From the NCBI GenBank assembly GCA_021780095.1, contig JAJXZK010000323.1, positions 1,990 through 8,677 on the forward strand: a DNA stretch of 6,688 nt, given 5' to 3'. Below the pieces are notes generated by a model that was not told the origin of the DNA, did no database searches, and saw only the letters and a list, made by a program, of their open reading frames with translations. Position numbers and translations under genes: made by a program. Positions 1 to 6,038 of this stretch are shown one piece after another (within the stretch, counting starts at the first letter, position 1; each line of letters begins with the position of its first letter). The stretch comes from Acidobacteriota bacterium (lineage in GTDB: Bacteria; Acidobacteriota; Terriglobia; Terriglobales; Acidobacteriaceae).

Positions 1-2
1 AG

Positions 3-101
3 GGCAGCTGGGGCGCCGGCGAGGCGGATCAGCTCGTCCACTACTGGGGCGGCTGGCACGACCCCTGGATGCCGGCCGACACCGACGACGGCCGGCCCTG
101 A
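3..101 (+). CDS. C-terminal tail of an unidentified high-GC protein (5' end outside window)
   Basis: An open frame enters from the left edge and ends at TGA (99-101), giving 32 residues rich in Trp, Asp and Gly, including the stretch HYWGGWHDPWMPAD. I do not recognise the protein. The case for real coding is codon use: 31 of 32 sense codons end in G or C, far more biased than the other genes here. The two other plus-strand frames give Arg/Pro/Ala-rich translations without protein character. One minus-strand frame is also open but has a weaker third-position bias. The tail ends just before the transporter remnant begins, and its composition suggests that it comes from a different genome or a transferred segment. 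Only the tail is visible, so no function is assigned. Confidence 0.45.
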   Translation, partial: GSWGAGEADQLVHYWGGWHDPWMPADTDDGRP

Positions 102-106
102 GCGCC

Positions 107-219
107 GGGGGCGCAGCGGCGGACCGTGTGGGTCCAAGGAAGATTGTCACCGTCGCCATTCTGGGCTGGTCGGTCTGTACAGCGTTGACCGGCGCCGCGC
201 TGAATTATCCTGAATTATC
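107..219 (+). pseudogene. 5' remnant of MFS transporter gene, out of frame with the main body
   Basis: This frame encodes GGAAADRVGPRK followed by a hydrophobic helix (IVTVAILGWSVCTALTGAALNY). That is the classic MFS loop 2-3 signature (G-x-x-x-D-R-x-G-P-R-K) and the next transmembrane helix. The frame should run on into the transporter body starting near 222, but it is shifted by a 10-bp duplication at 200-219 and, if read on, stops at TAA 311-313. No helix 1 or start region is found upstream. The roughly 50-60 residues expected before this motif are replaced by an unrelated G+C-rich sequence, so the gene is truncated as well as frameshifted. The exact left limit of homology is uncertain, somewhere between about 101 and 128. 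Confidence 0.7.
200..219 (+). repeat. Exact 10-bp tandem duplication causing a frameshift
   Basis: The unit CTGAATTATC occurs twice back to back (200-209 and 210-219) with no mismatch. Deleting one copy joins the upstream transporter frame directly to the downstream one and reads A-L-N-Y-L-M-L-V-I-V-R-L-A-F-G-G, a normal MFS helix 2 to helix 3 transition. The duplication is therefore the whole cause of the frame break. It may be a genuine slippage mutation or a sequencing or assembly error. Confidence 0.9.
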
Positions 220-221
220 TG

Positions 222-1133
222 ATGCTGGTGATCGTCAGGCTCGCTTTTGGAGGCATGGAAGCTGCCCTGAATCCTGCGATTACTACTGCACTTGCGAGAT
301 GGGTCCCGGATAATTGGAGAGCGACGGCATTCGGTATGTTTATCGGAGGGGGGAGAGTGGGCGGCGCCTTCGCTCCGGCTCTAGCCGTTTTTCTGCTGCT
401 TCATTACGGCTGGCGATCGACTTTTATGGCCATCGCGGGCGCTGGCGTTGTGGCTGCTGGAGTCTGGCTTTTGGCGGTTCCACCCAATCTTCCTGCCAAT
501 CTTGCTTCCAAGACTTTCGAACGGGCCGGAGCACGGTTGTGGTCTTTTCGATTATCTGCATTTCTTCTGGTTGCCTTCTGCTACACGTTTATGTGGCAGT
601 TTTATGCAACCTGGTTTCCTACTTACCTGATCGAGCGGCGTGGATACACGCTTAGCCAGGCTGCCTGGTATGCTTCGCTGCCATTTCTACTGGGAATCGG
701 ATCCAATTGGGTGGGCGGAATCCTTTGTGACGCGATTAGCAGAAAAATTGGTCCAGCTCTTGGCCGTGGGATATTGGGATTCTGCTCCATGCTGTTTGCC
801 GCTCTTCTCTTTTACTGCGGGATTATCGGCTCGGCTGCGGTCTCTCCCTGGCTGCTGTCGGCTGCAGCTGGGGTCGGCGACCTGTTTCTACCAATTGCCT
901 GGACGGTAGCTGCGGACCTTGGGGGCAGGTCTGCCGGCGCTTTTTCCGGTCTGATGAACAGCGCCTCGAGCTTGGGGGGCTTCGTTTCCCCCATTCTTCT
1001 GGGTGCCGCGATTCAACATTGGAAAAACTGGGATTCCGCCCTGCTGATTGGCGTGGGGGCTACGGTACTTGCGGCCTGTTTATGGATTCCGGTGAACTGG
1101 CCGAGTAGCGCGGAGGAGCGTTTGATCATTTAG
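222..1133 (+). CDS. MFS transporter, anion:cation symporter (hexuronate/galactonate-type), 5'-truncated and frameshifted
   Basis: The 303-residue open part is the body of a 12-helix proton-coupled sugar-acid or organic-anion importer of the inner membrane. It covers roughly helices 3 to 12; a complete family member has about 400-450 residues. Helix 3 (residues 2-22, ending GGMEAALNP), the loop WVPDNWRATAFGMF and a Gly-rich helix 4 (41-50) are typical of the ACS family. So are the start of the second half (WQFYATWFPTYLIERRGYTL, 125-144) and the repeated loop motif GGILCDAISRKIGP (165-178). The ATG at 222 has no ribosome binding site and falls within the transporter, so it is not the natural start; the true frame comes from the upstream remnant. 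A protein made from here would lack helices 1-2 and probably not work. The substrate is unknown; the neighbours suggest a uronate or aldonate. Confidence 0.8.
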   Translation: MLVIVRLAFGGMEAALNPAITTALARWVPDNWRATAFGMFIGGGRVGGAFAPALAVFLLLHYGWRSTFMAIAGAGVVAAGVWLLAVPPNLPANLASKTFERAGARLWSFRLSAFLLVAFCYTFMWQFYATWFPTYLIERRGYTLSQAAWYASLPFLLGIGSNWVGGILCDAISRKIGPALGRGILGFCSMLFAALLFYCGIIGSAAVSPWLLSAAAGVGDLFLPIAWTVAADLGGRSAGAFSGLMNSASSLGGFVSPILLGAAIQHWKNWDSALLIGVGATVLAACLWIPVNWPSSAEERLII

Positions 1134-1234
1134 TACTAATTCAAGATTCCACTTAAGCTTGCGAAGCCAATGGCGCCCACGCCGAGATAGAGAGGTTACA
1201 ATACAAGAATTATATTCCTCATAAGAAAAAACAC

Positions 1235-1262
1235 TTGACAGCAGGAATCTAGCGATTATAGC
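1235..1262 (+). promoter_or_regulatory. Putative sigma-70-type promoter for the 522-residue secreted protein
   Basis: A perfect -35 box TTGACA (1235-1240) is followed after 16 bases by TATAGC (1257-1262), matching 4 of 6 bases of the -10 consensus. An A/T-rich stretch lies just upstream (about 1200-1232), resembling an UP element. Transcription would start near 1268-1270, giving a leader of about 70 bases before the ATG at 1341. This fits a gene expressed separately from the broken transporter. An alternative -10 reading (TTATAG, spacing 15) overlaps it. Confidence 0.55.
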
Positions 1263-1271
1263 CTCGGGCAT

Positions 1272-1309
1272 TGACGCCGCTTCCACTCTTCTTGGAGCCA
1301 GCGCCGTCA
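1272..1309 (+). promoter_or_regulatory. Stem-loop in the 5' leader of the 522-residue secreted protein gene
   Basis: The arms TGACGCCGCT (1272-1281) and AGCGCCGTCA (1300-1309) are inverted repeats of 10 bp with one central C:C mismatch. Inside them TCCA (1282-1285) pairs with TGGA (1293-1296), leaving a 7-base loop and a 3-base bulge. The element begins a few bases after the predicted transcription start and ends about 20 bases before the ribosome binding site. It could be an mRNA stability or attenuation hairpin, or in DNA form a repressor operator. No T-run follows, so it is not an intrinsic terminator. Confidence 0.4.
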
Positions 1310-1340
1310 TTGAGGGGAGATCATCCTTCGAGGGAGAGCG

Positions 1341-2909
1341 ATGCGCGGGTTGAGACTATTTCTGCCACTAATCCTGAGTTCATTACTTCTTTTTAAGCCC
1401 CTTGGCTTTGCCGCGTCGGCATCTGCACCGACACTCTCCAACCACATCGTTGGAATGTACATCCATGAGCACTGGCCATATAACCATCCGTATGCGGCCC
1501 GGACCTGGACGCTGGATGATTGGCGGGGGTATGCGGATGGCCTGAAGAAGCTCGGGTTCAATGCGATCATGATCTGGCCCATGATCGACATCATGCCCGA
1601 TCCGCTGACCCCGAGTGACAAGGCCAGCCTTGAGAAGGATTCCCGCGTCATCAATATGTTGCACCACGAATTCGGTATGCGAGTCATGATGGTCCTGACG
1701 GCGAACGTGGTCCCCGACGATAAGATCGCATCCCAATCAACTTTTCAAACACGCCATTTTTTCTATTGTGACAAACACGTGAATCCGGCGGATCCCGCCG
1801 CCGTTGCTGAAATGATCCGCCGTCGCAAAAAGCTGATGCGGTATCTTGCCCAGGTGGACGGGGTGGCGATCATTGACAGCGACCCAGGCGGCTATCCCGG
1901 TTCAACCGATACCGAGTTTGTCAACCTGCTGGTGCAGCATCGCAAGATGCTCAACGAGGTGCGGCCCGGGATCGAATTGGATTATTGGGTGGATTGGGGC
2001 TGGCAGACCTATGGCCGTTTCTATAAAACTGGAGTCCTGAAGAAAGGGAAAGAGTCTGAATTTCTGGATACACTTCGGCAGCTTCGCAAGGCCAACCCTG
2101 AGCCCTGGGGTTTAGCCAATGGGCTCTCTTATGCCAAGCAACTTGGCCTACAGTCGCGCGTGATTTCATTCAACTACGGGAGGATCGAGGCTGAGCCGAG
2201 CTTCCCGATGACAAATTTTGGAGGCAATAGAGCCTACCGGGCTGGCTCGGAGCCTGGGCCGCGCGGTGTGATGGGGAATGCGCAGACTCACTGCGTTCAA
2301 CTGCCTAATACCTTTGCTTTTGCCCGCGGTGCGACAGGGAAGAAGCCTCCGGTAAAGGCAGACTACATTCGCTTTGCCAACGAGCTGATTGAAGGGCGTG
2401 GACAGGTAATAGTGGAGGGCTGGGAAGCGGTCTCCGGCACGGACTCCGCAGGTATGCGGCGCGCCGTCAGCGATCTACGGAACGCGGACGCGGGCAAGCT
2501 GGTTACAGGGCCGCTTCGCGGGCTGCTCTTCGGCGATCCCCATCGATTTCTGAATGACCTAATCATGCAACTCGATGCCAAAGCGGCCTATGAGGATTTC
2601 CTCGCAGCTTCGAACCGCAATCAGAATGTCAAGCCGGCATTGGCAGCCTTCGTTGACGCGGCGTCGATTTGGCAGCAGCAGAATGGATTTCAGGGAGATT
2701 GGCATTGGGCCGGCATGCAGGCCGCGCTTGAGAAGCTGCACTCGCCCGAGATCGACGACATATATCGAGTGAACGTTTGCTTGCTGACCTGTCCTCCAGG
2801 CGCAATGCCCATGGGTTATAAAGACGTTAAGGATTTTCTCTATCGAGATGAAACCATGACGACCCGGCTGTTGTCCGCAATGAGAGATACTCTGCGGACT
2901 ATGCCGTAA
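1341..2909 (+). CDS. Secreted TIM-barrel glycoside hydrolase-like protein (522 aa)
   Basis: Probably an exported carbohydrate-active enzyme. Residues 1-27 form a signal peptide: Arg-containing N-terminus, hydrophobic core LFLPLILSSLLLF, and a probable cleavage site around AASA. The mature part starts like a (beta/alpha)8 barrel: strand HIVGMYIHEHW (35-45), a helix with W56-x-x-D59-x-W61-x-x-Y64-x-D66, strand FNAIMIWPM (73-81), then RVMMVLTANVV (114-124) and GVAIIDSDPGG (174-184). The last occupies the position where GH67 enzymes have Asp-Ser-Glu. DYWVDWGW (214-221) follows, and VIVEGWEAV (356-364) may hold another active-site acid. The same pattern occurs in the 724-residue protein at 3845-6019, but this one lacks the N-terminal alpha/beta domain. 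The ATG at 1341 is preceded by GAGGGAGAG (1330-1338), a good ribosome binding site. Substrate and catalytic residues are unproven, and it could be a non-catalytic sugar-binding relative. Confidence 0.75.
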   Translation: MRGLRLFLPLILSSLLLFKPLGFAASASAPTLSNHIVGMYIHEHWPYNHPYAARTWTLDDWRGYADGLKKLGFNAIMIWPMIDIMPDPLTPSDKASLEKDSRVINMLHHEFGMRVMMVLTANVVPDDKIASQSTFQTRHFFYCDKHVNPADPAAVAEMIRRRKKLMRYLAQVDGVAIIDSDPGGYPGSTDTEFVNLLVQHRKMLNEVRPGIELDYWVDWGWQTYGRFYKTGVLKKGKESEFLDTLRQLRKANPEPWGLANGLSYAKQLGLQSRVISFNYGRIEAEPSFPMTNFGGNRAYRAGSEPGPRGVMGNAQTHCVQLPNTFAFARGATGKKPPVKADYIRFANELIEGRGQVIVEGWEAVSGTDSAGMRRAVSDLRNADAGKLVTGPLRGLLFGDPHRFLNDLIMQLDAKAAYEDFLAASNRNQNVKPALAAFVDAASIWQQQNGFQGDWHWAGMQAALEKLHSPEIDDIYRVNVCLLTCPPGAMPMGYKDVKDFLYRDETMTTRLLSAMRDTLRTMP

Positions 2910-2944
2910 GGAGTCCATGGATGATCGTATCCGGGGTGGGCAGA

Positions 2945-2967
2945 AAAGCAGATCGCTCGGCTGCTCT
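2945..2967 (-). terminator. Weak candidate terminator for the minus-strand gene run
   Basis: Read on the minus strand, the arms AGCAG and CTGCT (plus-strand 2961-2965 and 2947-2951) form a 5-bp stem, extendable by one G:U and one A:U pair. The loop is 9 bases, and TTTT overlaps the end of the 3' arm. It lies about 90 bases past the dehydrogenase stop codon, in the 146-base convergent gap (2910-3055). The stem is short and the U-run is poor. No better hairpin is visible on either strand of this gap. Confidence 0.2.
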
Positions 2968-3055
2968 GGGAGTTATAGAGATGAACTGGATGAAGTAGGC
3001 CGGACGTCCCGTGGATGCCTTTGTCGGAGGCTTTCAGGCACACCGGCTGGGGGGA

Positions 3056-3808
3056 TCAGTACATCACCCAACCCCCGTCGACATTCAGCGTCTGGCCGGT
3101 CATGGCAGAGCTCAAATCCGTAGAGAGAAAAAGGCAGACGCGCGCAATGTCCAAGGGGAGCATGCGCCGTTTGAGACTCTGGAGTTCAATAATGGAATCT
3201 GCCCGTTCCCTGGTGGCGACCGCCAGTTCTCCCTCTGTTTCTATCGCTCCCGGCGTGATGCAGTTGACGCGAACGTTATACTCCCCAACCTCGCGCGCCA
3301 GACCTCGGGTAACGCCGATTATGCCACCCTTGGTTGCGAGATAATGCGTGAGATTTTTCATTCCGAGAAAGAAAGTCACCGAAGAAATATTTACAATAGA
3401 GCCCCCGCGCCGCTTGATCATGTGCGGAAGCACGAGTTGGGTGCAATGGAAGACGCTTTTCAGGTTTGTGTCCTGAATCGTGTCCCACTCCGATTCAGTC
3501 ATGTCCAGAAACGGCTGCCGGGGATAGATGCCGGCATTGTTGATCAAAACATCGATGCGGCCAAACCGCGAAAGGGCGTCCTGAACCACCGCCGCCATTG
3601 CATTCCGGCTCCGCACATCCGCAGTCATAGGAAAGACTGAGCCGCCGCTGGACTGGAGCGCCGAAGCCTTTCGTTTGATTCCGGCCTCATCGATGTCACT
3701 GATAAAGACATGAGCACCCTGCTCCGAGAATAGCTGCGCTACTCCTGCACCGATTCCAGCGGCCGCACCGGTGATTATGGCGACTTTGTCTTTCAACAAT
3801 TCCATCAT
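3056..3808 (-). CDS. Short-chain dehydrogenase/reductase, NAD-type (about 250 aa)
   Basis: A cytoplasmic oxidoreductase of the classical SDR family, at its usual length. Numbering from the first ATG, it shows the cofactor motif TGAAAGIG (13-20), D38 at the end of the second strand (favouring NAD over NADP), DV (64-65), NNAG (90-93), and the full catalytic tetrad N115, S143, Y156, K160 (Y-L-A-T-K). The C-terminus GQTLNVDGGWVMY is typical of sugar and alcohol dehydrogenases that annotation pipelines often label as 3-oxoacyl-ACP reductase. It is the last gene of the minus-strand run, 36 bases after the GH67-like gene. This suggests oxidation of a released sugar or reduction of a keto-sugar acid; the substrate cannot be read from sequence. 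Two ATGs adjoin (3808 and 3805), and the ribosome binding site spacing favours the second. Confidence 0.92.
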   Translation of the reverse strand: MMELLKDKVAIITGAAAGIGAGVAQLFSEQGAHVFISDIDEAGIKRKASALQSSGGSVFPMTADVRSRNAMAAVVQDALSRFGRIDVLINNAGIYPRQPFLDMTESEWDTIQDTNLKSVFHCTQLVLPHMIKRRGGSIVNISSVTFFLGMKNLTHYLATKGGIIGVTRGLAREVGEYNVRVNCITPGAIETEGELAVATRERADSIIELQSLKRRMLPLDIARVCLFLSTDLSSAMTGQTLNVDGGWVMY

Positions 3809-3816
3809 TCTCTCCC
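3809..3816 (-). promoter_or_regulatory. Ribosome binding site deciding between two adjacent ATG starts of the dehydrogenase
   Basis: On the minus strand GGGAGAGA runs directly into ATGATG. The GGGAG core is 3 bases from the first ATG (3808) but 6 from the second (3805). The second spacing is closer to the usual optimum, so translation probably begins at 3805 and the protein starts MELLKDKVAIITG. Confidence 0.55.
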
Positions 3817-3844
3817 GGTACAGGAATACGGCTTTCGCTATTGT

Positions 3845-6019
3845 TCATTCAACGAAGCCAGCGCCAAATGCATTGAAGAATCCATCAATCAACTTGGGCA
3901 GCAGAGCGGTAAAGTCCGTCGGGTAGTCCATGAATATCTGATAGTGCCGGGCTCGATAGCGAGCCTCCATTGCGGGAACGTTGAAGGCCTGAACCTGGTG
4001 AATTGCAGTTTCGAGCTGGGCCTTCGATGCTCCGTGCTCTCCCTGCAGGGCCTGTTCCGCTTGGGCCATGTCGATTTCATTGTCGGGCGTATTGCGGAAC
4101 TCTGGCGACTGCTTCACTAGAGTGCGTGCTCGGGCAACGGCCTCGCCAAGACTGCTGAGTTGTTCATACAGGTCCGCGAAATATAATAACTCGTTCCTGT
4201 AGTCCTGTGCCGACTCAATAAGGTCAAAGCGTGTAGGCTGCGAAAAGGTCAGAGAATTGAGCACTGCCTGATTGTGTTCCATCTGAGCGTGGATTTGGAT
4301 GTAGTCGGGCTTCCATTCTGGCGCTTTGGCAAATGTATATCCTACAGTCGGGCCGATATCGAAGCTAGGAAAAATATCGACCAGTTTTTGCTCGTCCGTG
4401 CCGAAAATTCCCTCGGTATAGCGCTGCATGATCTGCTGCTCGGTAACGTGAGGGTTCCAAAAAGCTTCGGAGCAGGCAAACTGGTTCAGGATATTCAGGG
4501 CGGGCGTCATCGTGTAGCAGATACCGCCGGCGATGGGGTAGCGGCCCTCGATATTCCGCTGGTGAATGATGTTCGCTACCTTGTCATGGTGATTGAGCCA
4601 GCCTTCGCCTTCGGTGACGAAATAGGTCCAGGTATGGATCAGATGGCCTTTCTCGTGGATCGCCTCAATATATTGAACGGTGTTGCCGCCGCCCCAGCCC
4701 GCATCGCGGATCGAAGGTTCGGATGTGAAGTCGTTGAGATTCGGGCTAAAAATAGTGTCGGGAGGAAAGCTATCGAGCTTAGAGATGAGATAGCGATAAC
4801 CCCGATCGATTCGCGCGGTATCCTTGCGCATCTGTGCGGGCCATGTCGGCCCCCATCCAAAGAACTGCCACGGACAGAAATCGATGATCGCCTTCGGATT
4901 GTTCTTCTTAATGATCTTGGCAACCTCAAGGGCCAGATCCACATAAGTGTCCGGGCCGCATCCCTGTTCGTGACAGCCGCCTGGATCACCGGGGAATAAT
5001 TGCCAAATCGTAACTTCGGGCAGAGCCTTCGACCAGTGATCCCAAAGCTTCAGCATGAGTTCTTTCTCTTGCGGCTTATTGGGACTGAGATACCGGTAGA
5101 CCGGCATGTCTTTGTAGACCGGCAGCGTGTTCAGGAGAGTGCCGGTGTCGGTTGAGGAGTTGATACCGTTGGTTAGACAAAGTTGAATTCCACGCGGACG
5201 GGCGTAGTCCGCAACTGCGCGGAGCGTATCGCGAACATAGTCGTAGACTCCGCCTCCTTCCAATGCCTTGGGTGAGAACATCTGCGGCACGAGCCAGATC
5301 TGTAGAACGTTGTAGCGGAAGAAGGCCATCTGGTCGATGTATCGTTTCCATTTGTCGATCGGCCAACGGTAGGTATCGACCGGATAGATCAGATTCGGGT
5401 CATAGTTATTAGCCTGATGCGCAGAGTCATTGATATAGATGGCGCGCCAGGTCGAGTACGGCTCGTCCCGCATGCGATCGAGTCGAAGCACGGCCTTTTG
5501 GCGGTCATAACTCATGCGGCGGAGGATTTCGACGGTCGCGTAACGGGCGCCGATGGAAGCGCCTCCGAGGCAGAGAAGCGTCGTTTGATGCTGGGGGAGC
5601 GTCACCCGCTGAATCACAAATGCCTGCGTTGCAAGGTCGCGATCATCCAAGGCAGCTTCCTGAAAGACCTTGGGCAGTTGGCTGAGAGATGCGCTGGAAG
5701 CAAGCACGATCAGATTCCCACTGGCATCGCCCGTATGAGAAACGATTGCGGGACGGGTTCCCCAGCGCTGCTCAAAGTAGCGGGCAAGATCCTCGGCAGC
5801 TGTACTGAGGATTTCGTCATTCGGGTCGCTTACCACGATCGAGAACTCCGGGCGGCGGCCGCGCACAAGACCGAATGGGGTCGAACCTGTCACACTGCGT
5901 TCCACCGTGCGGAAGTAGTGATCTGGCGGCGCGATGCCGTTCGCTGTGGTCTCGGCGGATCCGGATTGGAGGATGAATCCGCTCAGGATCAACGTTAGAG
6001 TGAGTCGACATATTCGCAT
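3845..6019 (-). CDS. Secreted GH67 alpha-glucuronidase-like glycosidase, divergent (724 aa)
   Basis: Probably an exported glycosidase. Residues 1-22 are a signal peptide ending SGSA before ETT. Residues about 57-175 form an alpha/beta domain like the N-terminal domains of GH67 and GH20 enzymes (EFSIVVSDPNDEILSTAAEDL; later LLCLGGASIGARYATVEIL). A TIM barrel follows (about 188-500): STWRAIYINDS, W219-x-x-D222-x-W224, YNVLQIWLVPQMF, GIQLCLTNGINS, TIWQLFPGDPGG (337-348), IIDFCPWQFFGW (378-389), HLIHTWTYF (459-467). The helical C-terminal part begins LNQFACSEAFWNP (511-523) and continues EQQIMQRYTEGIFG (527-540), recalling the GH67 pattern W-[DN]-P...I...FG. Length matches GH67 (about 700 residues). 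The acidic residue at the presumed catalytic segment is Asp, not Glu, so activity is unproven. It follows the dehydratase by 19 bases; a modest AAAGG site lies 10 bases before ATG 6019. Confidence 0.78.
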   Translation of the reverse strand: MRICRLTLTLILSGFILQSGSAETTANGIAPPDHYFRTVERSVTGSTPFGLVRGRRPEFSIVVSDPNDEILSTAAEDLARYFEQRWGTRPAIVSHTGDASGNLIVLASSASLSQLPKVFQEAALDDRDLATQAFVIQRVTLPQHQTTLLCLGGASIGARYATVEILRRMSYDRQKAVLRLDRMRDEPYSTWRAIYINDSAHQANNYDPNLIYPVDTYRWPIDKWKRYIDQMAFFRYNVLQIWLVPQMFSPKALEGGGVYDYVRDTLRAVADYARPRGIQLCLTNGINSSTDTGTLLNTLPVYKDMPVYRYLSPNKPQEKELMLKLWDHWSKALPEVTIWQLFPGDPGGCHEQGCGPDTYVDLALEVAKIIKKNNPKAIIDFCPWQFFGWGPTWPAQMRKDTARIDRGYRYLISKLDSFPPDTIFSPNLNDFTSEPSIRDAGWGGGNTVQYIEAIHEKGHLIHTWTYFVTEGEGWLNHHDKVANIIHQRNIEGRYPIAGGICYTMTPALNILNQFACSEAFWNPHVTEQQIMQRYTEGIFGTDEQKLVDIFPSFDIGPTVGYTFAKAPEWKPDYIQIHAQMEHNQAVLNSLTFSQPTRFDLIESAQDYRNELLYFADLYEQLSSLGEAVARARTLVKQSPEFRNTPDNEIDMAQAEQALQGEHGASKAQLETAIHQVQAFNVPAMEARYRARHYQIFMDYPTDFTALLPKLIDGFFNAFGAGFVE

Positions 6020-6038
6020 GGTCCGACAACCTTTAGCT

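Noticed and set aside
128..313. A 61-codon protein starting at GTG 128
   Set aside because: Only its first part is transporter sequence; the rest is out-of-frame translation after the 10-bp duplication. It is treated as a remnant, not as a small gene.
1170..1182. Short GGCG/CGCC inverted repeat after the transporter stop, considered as a terminator
   Set aside because: The 4-bp stem and 4-base loop are too short, and no T-run follows.
1307..1736. Overlapping minus-strand open frames opposite the start of the 522-residue gene
   Set aside because: They lie over a signal peptide and barrel strands that are clearly coded on the plus strand, and show no protein-like features of their own.
3011..3640. 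Plus-strand open frame of about 209 codons opposite the dehydrogenase
   Set aside because: It lies antisense to an SDR gene with every family motif intact; its translation has no recognisable domain and it has no ribosome binding site.
4274..4999. Plus-strand open frame of about 241 codons inside the 724-residue glycosidase gene
   Set aside because: A mirror of the minus-strand barrel coding sequence; the minus-strand product has a signal peptide and domain order, while this one shows no family features.
5417..5998. Plus-strand open frame of about 193 codons opposite the N-terminal part of the 724-residue gene
   Set aside because: Antisense shadow in a G+C-rich gene, with no start signal and no recognisable motif.
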